Of a DNA stretch of 64,000 bases, positions 12,020-23,790 are shown in pieces; within the stretch, counting starts at the first letter, position 1; the number at the start of each line of letters is the position of its first letter. The notes under the pieces were generated by a model. It saw only the letters and a list, made by a program, of their open reading frames with translations, was not told the origin of the DNA and did no database searches. This DNA comes from Epiperipatus broadwayi (lineage: Eukaryota > Onychophora > Udeonychophora > Euonychophora > Peripatidae), in assembly GCA_028023455.1 (NCBI GenBank), contig JAQFVV010006550.1, forward strand, positions 560,001 through 624,000. The letters are read 5' to 3'. The position numbers and the translations under genes are program-made.

Positions 12020-12250
12020 TATAAGTATAGGGGATTTGAACTCAGATTTTCAAGCACCCTTCAACTATCCACACTATCTCATACAACTGATAAACATGAC
12101 CACACACATGTAGAAAAGATAAATAATCACCAATATATGTATTTCATGCTAAACCAGCACTCATCAGTTGGGCCAGATTATCATCTCCACACACACACAC
12201 ATATATATATATATATAATCAGTGCTCAGTTTATACTAAGATATATGAGT
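12020..12250 (-). repeat. HS SINE-like repeat copy
   Basis: Member of the HS family. On the minus strand it runs from the CTTAGTATAAACTGAGCACTGATTA-type 5' module through an (AT)n/(GT)n stretch, the hammerhead motif at 12129-12172, then GTGTGGTCATGTTTATCAG, TTGTATGAGATAGTGTGG, and a B-box-like GAGTTCAAATCCCC end. The plus-strand 96-codon ORF over it is an artefact. The order ribozyme, then Pol III-like box, matches the copies at 32.6 and 14.9 kb. Confidence 0.7.
12129..12172 (-). ncRNA. Hammerhead ribozyme-like motif (HS copy)
   Basis: Minus strand: stem I CCCAA/TTGGT (four to five pairs), CTGATGA, stem II GTGCT/AGCAT around GGTTT, GAAA, stem III A-T-A/T-A-T closing a 2-nt loop, cleavage triplet ATA, then TTGGT. 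All invariant hammerhead positions are present. The triplet fits the NUH rule but AUA is a slower site than GUC. Seen directly: complementarity and boxes. Inference: self-cleaving activity. Confidence 0.6.
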
Positions 12251-13139
12251 TTATTTAATGTTTTATTTTGTGCGTCACAAAATGTTAATAGTTTGTGAAT
12301 TAATCTTCATGTATAAAGTGTGATAAATAGAGTAGCTAAAATTTAAAAAAACATTAATCACACAAAACTATTTGCCAAGCGCTTTTGATACCGTCTACCA
12401 GAATCATGGTGATGTATAAGTTCCAATATGTTAACATGATTCTGATGTATCACAATTTAAATAATTTTCATTATCTGACAGTGTTTTTGTATTATTTGTT
12501 AATAGTTTGGTAAATAATTAAATAAGTATTATACCTTTCAAATAAAAAAAGTAATATTATTTATCAAATTTTATGTAAGTGCACAACTTTATAGAGAAAT
12601 TGATATAAAGACTTGAAGAAAAGTTAAAAGTGCATTGGTTGTTATATAAATGTATAAAAAATAAGAGTTATAATCATTTTATAATACATCTTTTTTTGAT
12701 CACAAAAAGCATATAAATTCACTTTCAATTTTGATCTTGAAAATGCTTAGAATCTGCGTAAGGAGAGAAACCATAATAAAAAAATAAAAAAAAAGGAGAT
12801 AATTTTTATAAATAAAAATAGGATAAGAACATAAAGCCAATTCCTCAAGGCTCTAACAGGTTTATAAATATAGATGATATCAATCAACCTGTAGTCAAGG
12901 TAAGCTCCTTAAACAATAAAGGTAGTACCATCTTTACCTATGGCTTGATATGTCAGTAATTAATAGACAATTTTCTAATGTTACAATTCATGAATCTTGG
13001 AATATGATGTGACAACGTTCACTTCTGTTATATTTAGATTTAAATAGTTTTTGTTGAATAACGTTTAGAAATTAAATGAAAAAAACTTTTATGTTTTATT
13101 AGAGTTATTTATAAAACATATTATCATAGTATTAATACA

Positions 13140-13370
13140 AAGTCAGATGTCACATGACTTATATATAGCTTGCATTTACCAATATGTAAACTTAAGAGCA
13201 TGCTAACGCTCTAAACAAGCTTTTTTTTTATTATGATAAATGCTACTACAAGAGAAGGCATTCAAATCATCTTTATCTTAGATTGTCCCCAGCCCCAGAC
13301 CAGTTTCGACCTATGGGTCTCTTCAGTGAGGAGTTGGGACATTAGATTCAAAAAACCAACTCATAATTCT
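13140..13370 (-). repeat. HF-related element
   Basis: Shares with HF copies the order hammerhead, spacer, GCATGCTCTTAA-like segment, GTCATGTGAC tail (seen on plus as GTCACATGACTT at 13149). Sequence outside these blocks differs, so this is a divergent subfamily. It carries the best-paired hammerhead core of the HF group (separate entry). Confidence 0.55.
13293..13331 (-). ncRNA. Hammerhead ribozyme-like motif (HF-related)
   Basis: Minus strand: stem I CCTCA/TGGGG (five pairs, one G-U), CTGAAGA, stem II GACC/GGTC closing CATA, GAAAC, spacer TG, GTC. Every conserved hammerhead box is intact (CTGANGA, GAAA, NUH = GTC). Stem III is only A-U plus C-G with a 2-nt loop, as in minimal hammerheads that usually work as dimers. 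Stem II differs from the other HF copies (AGC/GCT) while remaining paired, which is the main support for a conserved RNA fold. Confidence 0.6.
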
Positions 13371-14489
13371 ATATTTTTATTATATATATATGTAAATGTT
13401 TAATTATTTCAAAATTCATGTTAATTAATTAATTGAATGTTATCAAAATCCCTTCATTAATGTACTTTAATTGCTTGTTTTCAATTTCTGTTAACTTTAT
13501 AAATGTAATTATTTAAACAAAATTAATATTAATTATTATAGAATTAAATTTGAATGTAGTGATTTTGGTAGAAGTAATTTGTGTTTGAAAAATATGATTT
13601 TTATTATTATATATTGTTTATTAGTTCTTATTTATGAATCTGTTATATGGACACTAAACAATATAACAATATAGAAAATATAGATCACACATATGTTAAT
13701 TTATAACAAAAAGAAATTGAAAATGAAATATATGGGTAAAGAACAAAAAAAAATATCATTGATAATATTGAAAGAAGATACTGAAGTGAAGTTGATGTGG
13801 CAATAATGCTATAAGAAATGATAAATAAATGGTCAGTTGATGTCTTAAACTAAATGTAAAAAAAATAAAAGACCTAAAAACACACCATGAGTGAGGTGGA
13901 TGGTAGGAATAAGGAAGCTGCCTGGTGTGTTGTAAAGAAGAGAGGTTAAGAATAAAAGAACTGGATCAAACATGGACTGAACTTCAATCTGCAGTAGAGT
14001 GAAAATTGTTGGAAGTGGTGATGAAAATATATCTATATTAGTATATTGGGATAAAAAAATTCACATAGAGTAAGAAATGATATGCTGTAATCTACCATAT
14101 GAAATAAATAACATTTTTTTTCAACTAGCTTCAGTTCTTTTTCAAGTATATAATATCCCAGTAAGATATTAAATAAAAAGTATTAAATATGAGTACTCAT
14201 ATCTTTCCAATATCTTTAATTCTATGGCTGTAAAGGTGAAAACTTTAATCATCAAATTACTCAACTGATAATTAGGGAAGGTACGTATGTTTTAATTTTT
14301 GTGTTTTATTCTCTAAGAATGATTAGGTACCCCATTTTCTCATCAATAATTGGATTGGTAGATAGATAACCATAAGTTGGATACCTGGAAAGAATCTGGA
14401 TTATTTGGAAACAATCAGTTATTTAAAACAAATTTCCTAATTTCTTTGAAATCCATATTATGGATGTGATAGATAGATTATTAGAATTA

Positions 14490-14672
14490 AAAAAATATAT
14501 CTATCTATCTGTCTGTCTGCCTGCCTGACTGACTGACTGACTGACCGACTGACCACCGACCGACCGACCGACCACCCACCCACCCACCCACCTACCTACC
14601 TACCTACCTACCTACTTACCTACCTACCTACCTACCTACCTACTTACCTACCTACCTACCTACCTACCTACG
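14490..14672. repeat. Compound tetranucleotide microsatellite staircase
   Basis: Runs through blocks ATCT, GTCT, GCCT, GACT, GACC, ACCC and finally ACCT. Consecutive units mostly differ from the previous by one base, as if point variants arose and expanded one after another. It grades into degenerate CTAT/TATC tracts to about 14790. Confidence 0.95.
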
Positions 14673-14879
14673 TGTCTATACGTCTATTTCCCTGCTTGTC
14701 TATTTATCTCTTTGCCTGCCTGTTACTTATCCATCAAACTACTTGTTTGTTCATCTATTTATTTCTCTCTATCCATTTATGCATTCATCAATTTATATAT
14801 ATATTCAACCATGTAGTTTCTTATCTAAATATATATAATATTTAAATACATGTATAATATTTATACTTTAATTTAGATT

Positions 14880-15270
14880 TAATTAGAGGGATTTCAACCC
14901 AGACTTTCAACCTCCCTTCAGTTATCCACTCCACATTATACAACTGATACACACGCCCACATAAATGCGAAAAAGATAAATGATCTCCAATATTCGTATT
15001 TTGTGCTAAACCAGCATACATCGGTTGGTCTGGATCATCATCTCCTACCCACATGTATAATCAGTGCTCGGTTTATATTAAGATAGAAAATCATCAAACT
15101 TTAATGTATAGGCTTTAATCTTCTTCACTCTCCAACTCTTAAGTCATCCACATCATTGCAAATCTGATGATGGCATGTTTAAAGCCATTGTTTGCCAATT
15201 TTTGCTGCGTCATACCCATGTTGATGTAAGTCAATCTATATATATACACAGGAGGAGAAAGAGGGATTTA
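14880..15270 (-). repeat. HS SINE-like repeat, near full length
   Basis: Minus strand, about 390 bp, aligned by eye with 32600-32990: TTGACTTACATCAACATGGG start, TTTGCAATGATGTGGATGA, CTATCTTAATATAAACCGAG, hammerhead relic at about 14987-15030, TTGTATAATGTGGAGTGGAT, AAGTCTGGGTTGAAATCCC end. The relic has CCGATGT for CTGATGA and AAAA for GAAA, with one broken pair in stem II, so this copy is inactive. The 70-codon ORF on this strand is a chance reading. Confidence 0.65.
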
Positions 15271-16315
15271 GGCTTCATGCTATGACATTAATGTATATAT
15301 ATATGGCATTAACAAAGTTTGTTGTTTTCTTTTTTTATTATTTAATCAAAGCTATATATTAAATAACAATTATTTTTATTTTTTGAGTGCAAAGTGGTTA
15401 TCCCAATAAATAGAGTAGTTTGTTTGGCCCCATAACATGATTCTTGAAAAACGGAAAAATTATGTCATTAACATAATTAAAAAATGTATTATTGCTTATT
15501 TAAAAAACATGTTTAAAAAAAAAAAAAGAATTTAGAAACAGTCAACATTCTGAAAAGAGATAGGATAGATAGCTCGTAAGTCAATTGGTAATTGATAAGT
15601 AAACGTTAGCCAATTGTTTCTAAAGTTAGCAGAGAAAATAAGCCAGTAATATAAAATAAACTGTTTATTATTCAATATTGGAGCCGAAAAATCAGTCATT
15701 GATTTCCTACAGAATAATGCCATTAACTTAGTTTAGTATGCTGATGAAAGAGATCTTGAAGATATACTATTGATAAATATATGGCTCTAAAGTTATCTAT
15801 AAAAATTGCCTCGTATGCACATGATTACTCCTCATAATGTTCAAATAACTATTTCCAAGAGTTGAGCTCCATAATAATTTTTATGGTAAACAGTTAACAG
15901 TGACTGATTACAATTAGGCCGATTCCCCTAATATATATATGCCGAAATTGTTTTTAAATTATTAATGCTTTTATAAGAAAGCTAACAGAAAATTTATCTA
16001 CAAGCTAAGAAAGATAAATAACAATACCAATGCGTGTACATTTAGAATAAAATTCTGAAATGATGGAAAGCTTCATCTTTTACTTCAAATAAATCAATGT
16101 TTATATAACTTTCTCTTCATTAAACATTGCTGCGGGCTATTATTAATAATATTTAATATATTTAGAAAAAGCAAAGAAATAACTTGAAATCTTGCTGATG
16201 CTACATTTCTTTTACATTTTATATACAACTTGAACAGTTAAATATTTATAAGTAAAGTCTATTTTTAACAGATTATTTTATCAAATGATTGTTACATTTG
16301 CATTAAACATCACAT

Positions 16316-16460
16316 GATAAACCAGAAACTAGTCTGGCGATATTGGATGAGTAGGCACTAGATAGAGATTTTATGCACAACCTTCTGGCATCCATTGATT
16401 ACTCTGGTTGACACAAGGTGGTACTACTGTATGAGAGTTTTGCCTTGTTTAATAACATTT
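16316..16460 (+). repeat. HF family right half
   Basis: Begins inside the hammerhead-like core (GAAACTAGTCTGGCGATATT) and runs through the right arm GAGTAGGCACTAGATAG, CATCCATTGATTACTC, GGTGGTACTACTGTAT to TTTTGCCTTG. The 5' box is absent, so it is a truncated copy. Confidence 0.7.
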
Positions 16461-16529
16461 GCATTAATTTATTCCATTATAAAATTGATTATTAAAATAT
16501 TTTTTTAAATACAATTATAATTTATTTAA

Positions 16530-16655
16530 TGGAGTCTAGATGTAATATAGGGGATTTGAACACAGACTTTCAAGCTCCCTTCAGCCATCCACTGTATCTC
16601 TTACAACCAGTATACATGATCACACACATATGAAAAAGATAAATTATTTCCAATA
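16530..16655 (-). repeat. HS SINE-like repeat, 5' end at predicted cleavage site
   Basis: Minus strand reads TATTGGAAATAATTTATC, GTGTGTGATCATGTATAC, TTGTAAGAGATACAGTGG, AAAGTCTGTGTTCAAATCCC. Similarity to other HS copies starts at the TTGG that follows the hammerhead scissile position and extends to the B-box-like 3' end; the ribozyme 5' part is absent. Confidence 0.65.
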
Positions 16656-16967
16656 CTATTTGTAGTTATATGTTAAGTTGACAAATGTATTGTTCCAACC
16701 AGAACACATCAGAAATTTGGGTTTATTTTATCAATATTGGTATTTGAAGTGTAGGAATAGGGTTGTAGTGAGACTATCAAAATCTGAAATTTTGATTCTT
16801 GTAATTAATTGATGTATAAATTCATATTTATAATACAAATGGCCAACTCTTATACATGTATTATTTGTTTATTGTATCACTGTGAATTTATATATAATTA
16901 TGTTTATCACTGTGGTTTCCTGATTTTTCTAGCATAGATTAAAAATGCAAATGGAAGTTACTTTAAA

Positions 16968-16969
<2 letters not shown>

Positions 16970-17016
<47 letters not shown>

Positions 17017-17018
17017 TG
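16970..17018. repeat. (AC)n(AT)n microsatellite
   Basis: About 14 AC units followed directly by about 11 AT units. Confidence 0.95.
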
Positions 17019-17867
17019 TAACCTTTGGCTTTGGCCAAAGATAGTTGATTTCGTGATGGATGAAGCATTCGATAAAAAAATTTTTTTCACAGAGGGATTG
17101 TAGTAAATTAAAAAAAAATAACTACTGATTAATTTAGACTAATTAGGTGGATCTACAAGCTTGTGATAAACCTATAATATTTAAAACAAAAGTATAGATG
17201 TAGAATATTTAAAGGAAAAATTAACACATAATTTGGATTTAGATGTATAAAAACAGTTAAAGTTTAACAAACAGTAGATCTAAATTGTCAAAATAAGTCA
17301 TAGATCACATGACCCAATTTTCTTAAGCTTGTATGAACTAAATGTGCTTTAATTGTTGCGATTGGATGCGTTATCTCAGAAGTGAAGGGGTTAAGTGTTA
17401 AGATTGACAATTAATATTTATTTGGTAAAATAATGTAGACTATTAAAAGAGATCGATGTAAGTTTTTATCGAAAATTTTAGCCTGCGAATAGTCATATTT
17501 GATTAAGTAGTCAGTGTATAGGATTAAATGTATAAATTTAAGATTGTTTAATAGGTTTAGTACTAGCTGTAATCTTTGTAGTTAGTTGGAAAAGCCATAA
17601 GTGTGTGAGCAAGCGTGGTAAAATAAATATAATTTGATTTATAGGGACAATTATAAATTTTGCTGTATCTTGTGGGATATCATTCGAAAGCAAATTGAAA
17701 GGACTACAATTTTGTATTAACTTTAAATAAATATTTGATAATATTCAGTCATAAAAATTTAAGTTAAATTAAACCATTATTTTAAATTATAAAATCACTT
17801 TCAGTTTGCTACATTTTTATCTTGGATTTTTTTTTATACAATTTAAAACCAGGAAAATCTTAAGTAA

Positions 17868-18140
17868 ACCACGTGATCATTTAGTAGTGTGAATAATTAA
17901 CGTCAAAATTAGGTGTAATAACCAACCAAAAATTAACACAAAGGTTAAACAGTCAAGGAGGTGGGTTTGAAGATGGGTGACAACTGAGGATTATAAAAGG
18001 GCCACGCACAATTTTGAGGGTTGTTCTGCTCTTTTCTTTGTGTTCTGTTGGATTGCTGTTTCTGGTGTTCATGGGCCTTCTATATTCTTCTGCTTGTTTT
18101 CAGGTTCTTCACCTAAAATTGTGCTAAAGTTTGCAGTAAG
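17868..18140 (+). promoter_or_regulatory. Candidate core promoter with TATA box and leader
   Basis: TTATAAAAGG at 17991-18000 is a near-consensus TATA box and is followed by GCCACGCACAATTTTG and a T/G-rich leader (GGTTGTTCTGCTC) much less AT-rich than the surroundings. A CACGTG E-box lies at 17870-17875. A possible splice donor, GTAAGA, follows at about 18137. No ORF or downstream exon could be linked to it. It may be the promoter of a long terminal repeat or DNA element rather than a host gene. Sequence shows the motifs; function is inference. Confidence 0.35.
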
Positions 18141-19066
18141 AAGTAAAATTTGAAGTCTTATAAATATTTCAACATAAATTTGTAAGTCAGGTACATTTTT
18201 TTTATCCCTAAAATCAATCATGATTGGATCTCAGAGATAGAACATTTCTGAGTGATTTATCAAAGGATGATGCATCTGAAATGATCTCCCTGCATTTCAC
18301 AGTATGAAATATCACAGGTATTAATTCTCTCTGTGATTGGTCAGAATCGGAGTTGAACAAATCATATCCATATATGAAATCATACAAATTTAATGTGATA
18401 ATTCATTAATTCTAAATTGGATATCTTTTGAACAAATTATCAAAACTTGTAATGCAGAGGTCATTCAAGTGCTACTAAAATGTGTAAATAATTTTACAGT
18501 CAACTTTTATATTAAATGATCAGTTAAATATTCGATGCTTCACAAGGAATGGAAATGTCATAGGATTCTAAGAAATAATGCAACTGCTTCATAAGAATAT
18601 AAATTTATAAATTAAAAAAGGTGTTAAATAATTGTGCAATTTTGGAGTAATCTTGCATCAAAGAATTATGACCATTTGTGTTACAATACTTGAATATTGA
18701 TATGTGTGAGAGCATCTATATGTACAGAACTGATTTTAAATAATCGTGTGGAGGATGCTGGTTGTGATAGATTGTTGCAGTGAATGGATGTAAATATCAT
18801 AATCAATAGACTGTGCTAAGGACATGTAAGTATAATTTTTCTTCATTTTTGTTATTCATTGACTTATTATGTGTATTGAAAGCCTATTTTATCTTAGTAT
18901 TTATTATTTAAAATATATATGTTAATATACCCAGTGTTGAAGTTAAGTCATAGTAGGGTAAAATATGCCTTCTTCTTTATATATTGCTAAAGTTTAATTT
19001 CGATGCTACCATAATATGAATAACCTATCTGTGTGAAAGTTTGAAATATTTACATGAGAGGTTTGC

Positions 19067-19068
<2 letters not shown>
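18140..19068. other. No recognised feature
   Basis: Moderately AT-rich DNA without long ORFs or matches to the window's repeat families. Confidence 0.45.

Positions 19069-19155
<87 letters not shown>
19069..19155. repeat. (AT)n microsatellite
   Basis: Around 40 AT units with one short T interruption. Confidence 0.95.
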
Positions 19156-19158
<3 letters not shown>

Positions 19159-19479
19159 GCTTGCCAGTAAATTTTGACATTATTAATGCTTTATTCTATT
19201 TACTTATGTAGTATTAAGATTTTGATATTGCTATGTCCTAGGTGATGAGATATTTGAGTATAATTGCTATATGTTTAGAAAAAGATGCCCATTTCTTATT
19301 TTGTAATTATTTAAGGCTCGAATAATTTTATTCTAGTTGTATTTGACTATTATTGCATTGTCAGTTTTATCTTAAAGTTAACACAAAATTTTCTTGTGAG
19401 CTCAAAGTATAACATTATAGCAGTAACAGAGTTATGTTGTTAACAGAAACTATAAAAAAGGTTAGATAATCCAATACCT

Positions 19480-21360
19480 ATGGTCTGGGGGAAAAACCAA
19501 CTGTTCAATCACAAATTGTCCATGACTACAAGGCTCCATGTAGTATTATAAATGTATGTTGGAGCTAGTTTTTTTATCTCTGTTTCATTAGATATGCTAG
19601 ACATTAGTCTGGTGAGGAAAGACACTCTAGTTTTGTATATGAATGTGATAAAGTCTCTGTTCCATTGGAGTGAGGTATAATGACTTAGAATATGTAGCAT
19701 TGTGTCACCATCCCATTTACATAAAGGGAAGACCAGGTCCAAACATGAGAACCCTCTATGATATACCAGAAAATGATGTGGGCAGGGCATTCAGGTTTAT
19801 TTTAATCAAAAAGTCTAAACATTTCAGCTCTAGATGCCACTGTTTAAACCTTTTAATGATTGAATGATGGGGAAGGGTTAGCAGTGATAGGATTGGGGGG
19901 GAGTCTTCATTACTTAGATGATATGCATCCCAGTACTTAATTTTTTGTGAGTTAACCTGATTACATAGAGGGAACCAACTTCTCATGGGAGGAGGAAGGG
20001 TATCAGTAGGACAAACAGATGTGAAGCATGATGCATCTTGGAAATGGTGAGATTGGTTAAAAATGATGTTACATGTATGCTGGAAGCAAAAGGTTGTAAC
20101 AGAGTGCAATAATAGGCCATTGAATTTTGTGTGCCTGTGGAGGCCTCTCAGGCTGATGACCATAGTCTTGCCCTTTCACATAAGTCTTGCACATAGTAAA
20201 TTTATTTTTTCTGATGATTCTTTAAAAAAAGTTAATGATCAGCATGAAGTAAGAAATTCTTGGGAACACAAAAATATTGAGCAGTGAAGTTTTTACATAT
20301 AGTGACAAGTAAACTTTTGATAATGAATCAATGGTTATTTGTATCAAGAGGAGATTCCTGTATAGCTCTCCTCATTCCAAGGGGTGCGTTGTAGATTGGA
20401 AACCCAGAAATTTTTGGGGCATGTCAGTAAAAGAAGAGGAGACAATATTCCCAGCGGACATCTTTCATGCTGAGGATTTATTTAAATTAAAGGTCAGTCC
20501 CAACTTGGAAGAAAAAGCACGGAGCATTTTGGCACAATTTGGGATTAGCTTTTGTGATGGAAAAAAAACTGTCAGGTCATCCGTGTACACCATGTGAGTA
20601 ATTGATCTATTGAGAGCAGGTATGAATATCCCAGGGAAGTCTTGTTCAAGTCTAATTTATAGAGGATTAATGTAGAATAAAATAGCAGGATACTCAGAGG
20701 AGAGTTCTGTGGAATAGAATTGGTTAGGGTAAAAGATGGTGAGATCCATTCAGGAAGATGGAAATTTTCCTGTTGTTGAGGAAATTTGCTATAATATTGA
20801 TTATTCCAATTGGGATATGATATTTTTCAAGAAGGTTGATGAGGCAATGTGTTCTGACAGAGTCAAAGGCACTGAAAATGTTCAGCTAGATGACTACTGG
20901 TTTAGATTTTTCATCATTCTGGTGTAATCAACTATCATCTTGAATAATTCTATTGCATCAGTGGTTAAAGAACCCTTATTGACAAACTAGTACTGGGATA
21001 TGAATGGAAGGACCTCATCCTGTATCTTATCCTTGATTATCTATTCAACCACCTTGATCATTAACAGTGTCATAGAGATGGGCCTATGATTCTCAAGAGG
21101 GGATGGTAATGATTATTAGTTTTATACATCAATAATATAGTACTTAGTGAGAGTTCAAACCCTGTTCTCTCAAGATGACATTTGTAAATGACCATTGTTT
21201 GTCTAAGGTATGCTAAGTTATTACTGCCTTGAGGGTTGATGTTGAGTATAGTTCTCTCATGATTATGAGTATTAAAGTATTTTAATAATGTATTAGAAGA
21301 TCAAGGGTGAATCCCCAACTCCATTGTCAATATGTTCCATAAGAGACATGTTTCATGTTA
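19480..21360 (-). pseudogene. Degraded non-LTR retrotransposon (RT plus zinc-knuckle)
   Basis: Read on the minus strand across several frames. From the 5' side: KDKIQDEVLPFISQYQ and GSLTTDAIEL (fingers/palm entry), AFDSVRTHCLINLLEKYHI (RT motif with the first catalytic Asp), NFLNNRKISIFLNGS, then MVYTDDLTVFFSI with an intact YTDD catalytic box at about 20575-20595, LTFNLNKS and KFLGF. Further on, 19509-20163 encodes a C-terminal region with PLCKWDGDTMLHILSH, a zf-RVT-like knuckle that lacks its first and last Cys. Many stops and frameshifts make it a pseudogene. It differs from the RTE and LZ families. All plus-strand ORFs here are shadows. Confidence 0.7.
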
Positions 21361-21387
21361 TAGTTGTAGTAGTGATAGGTGCATTTT

Positions 21388-21390
<3 letters not shown>

Positions 21391-21478
<88 letters not shown>
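21391..21478. repeat. (AT)n microsatellite
   Basis: About 44 uninterrupted AT units; a second, shorter tract lies at 21583-21606. Confidence 0.95.
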
Positions 21479-21480
<2 letters not shown>

Positions 21481-22261
21481 GCAACTGAGTTCTAACATAT
21501 TTTATAGCCCTCATATAGTAGGAGTGCTCTCCGTGTTCATGCCTTCACTGATGTATTGCCTTGTGGTCATATTTTTTTGCAGATATATATATATATATAT
21601 ATATATTTGTAGCCACATCTTTCATTGTGTAAGAATTTGAAAACTTAAATGTTGGTCATTGCGTAGTTCATATTGAAGTATATTACCTACTTCAGGACAC
21701 TTTTTAATTTTAAGTGTGGGTTGAGAATTGATGTATAATGCATTTGGATGAATTTTGCTCACCATCATTTATAAGACTGATAATTATTTAAAATTTAAAG
21801 ATAATGTAAAAAGCCTAAATAAGCCGTGCAAATCATAACCAGCTCATAACGGAAGCAAGTCCCTATTGGAATGGTAAAATTAATGGTTTATTACTCATGT
21901 TGGGGCATAGAAAGCATTGGGTATATGTGAAGGCAAGAGTATGATTTCTGAGAGAATTATATAGTTTAAAGCTGGAAAGTTAAGATATGGGAATGAACAG
22001 ACATGGTATGATTTATAAACATAATTAAAAGTCATGAGATCAAATCTAAGCAGTTAGTTAATTCGGTTTGACCATTAAAGGTTAATAAAATAGTGTATGA
22101 TATATGGTTTGTAAAGTCAGTAGCATCATAAAGGCATATATTTCTGTTGAAACATAGAACAAGTTAAAAATTACTTTGATTTTAAGTGTTATTGTATTAA
22201 ATAATCATGCAATGCAGGCTTGCCTCCATGGGAAAATGTTTTAAACCAGCATAAATATAAC

Positions 22262-23790
22262 TGGTTGATATATATAAAAGACATATTTTGTGGGTTTATC
22301 CATGTTAAAAAATTTAAATATTGATATACCAACATTTTATCTTGGTCACACAAGTTATTCACTGGGTGATAAAAGGTAGAAAGATGGTTGTAGAGGTGTT
22401 ACAATCACTGATTTGAAAAAAAAAACTTTAAAGTTCCACCAATAGCAAAAATGTTAAATGAAGAATGTTTTTTTTAAAAAAATCTTTCCAAATAGGAGGA
22501 AGTTTGTATGTATCATCTCGCTTATTGATACAATCTGGCCTTTTAAGCATCTCAATGGCTTCTGTAATTTTGCACTGGTAGAGATTATCACATCTGGATA
22601 TGATCCTGGTACTAGAAAAATCAATTTTACGACCTGAATCCATAGTATGGAGTGAGAGTGCTGATGATGATGAATATTATTTAACTGCATTAGCATCCTC
22701 ATCTCTTCTAACACTGATGTGATGATTACTCATACCTATGTAAGAAGCTTTACAATTTTCACATGAGATTTCATAAACACCATGAGATCGAATAGGTATT
22801 GAATCCTTAGGCTTGGTTAATATATTGCTGATCTTTTGATGAGTAGAAAATGCTGTATTTATATTATAGCATTTTAATATATATCCAATACTGTCTGTAG
22901 TTTCTTTTACATATGGAACACAAATCCTAATAGCTGATTTATCATCTTTTTGTTTCCTATTTTGTCTATTTTGGACTTGAAATAAGGCTTTTTAAATAAA
23001 TTTATAATTATAACTATTTGCTAATAAAACACTATTAATATAATTTATTTCTTCTTTCAGATGTGATTTATCTGAAAGGTTAATTGCTCTATTTAAAGAG
23101 TTTTGGCTACAGAAACTATCTAAGTTGGGTGATGATGAGAATGGAGATGTAAATATCTGTCAGTATGTGTATTCTTTCTGTAAATTGAAAAAAAGATAAA
23201 CTATTTCATGTTCTGGTGATTAGAACATGAAAAAAAGGGAGTTTTCCATCAGACTCTGTCTCCATTGTAAATTTAATATGAGGATGCATATCATTTAAAT
23301 GTAAGAAAAAATCATCTAATTTATTTTTCCCATGTTGCCATATGACAAAAATTTCATCTATGTTTCTGAACCAAATGAGGGTTTTTAAAAAAGATGATTC
23401 TAAAGTGCAAGTTTCTATATATTCCATGAATAAATCAGCTATTACTCCTGAGATAGGTGAGCCCATAGGAGTACCAAAAACTTGTCTGTAATGCTGTCCA
23501 TTATATCTGAAATATGTGTTCAAGAGATAATGTTTAATTAAAGCAATAATATGGTTTGGCAAATTATAACATTGTGAACTTACATTTAAAGCTTCATCAA
23601 TTGGAATGTTTGTAAACAAAGACAGACATCAAAACTGACCAGAATGTCATTAGCATTAATTTTAAAATTTTTTAAAACAGAAATAAAATGAAGAGTTTTT
23701 AATATATGATTTAATAGATGGTATTGTAAATTTAATGAAATCCAATAAATATCTAGCTAAGATATGAGTCGGAGATCCTACTGTACTGAC
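22262..23790 (-). pseudogene. Penelope-like element, 5'-truncated, RT plus GIY-YIG
   Basis: Minus-strand PLE. It opens with GSPTHILARYLLDFIKF, a common PLE RT start, then LVSFDV, FTNIPIDEAL and GTPMGSPISG (23206-23619). The catalytic box is mutated: WFRNIDEIFVIW has NIDE where YIDD is expected. After a stop, the second part carries NRKQKDDKSAIRICVPYVKE, then a GIY-YIG endonuclease core (VYEISCENCKA, YIGMSNHHISVRRDED) and the C-terminal CKITEAIEM..NKRDDTYKLPPIWKDF (22428-22643). Its 3' end near 22262 mirrors that of the plus-strand copy. Expected role of the family: EN-primed retrotransposition; this copy is dead. Confidence 0.85.

Noticed and set aside
12008-12298. 96-codon plus-strand ORF with HTHTHIYIYI tract
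   Set aside because: It lies across an HS repeat and its (CA)n(TA)n microsatellite; the reading is incidental.
14490-14672. CRISPR-like array of short regular repeats
   Set aside because: It is a tetranucleotide microsatellite with no spacers, in an animal genome.
15729-15762. CTGATGA followed by GATC and GAAG as a possible hammerhead
   Set aside because: No GAAA box at the right distance, no paired stem II and no cleavage triplet.
19670-20597. Several plus-strand ORFs of 65-88 codons
   Set aside because: Antisense shadows of the minus-strand LINE that carries the YTDD box.
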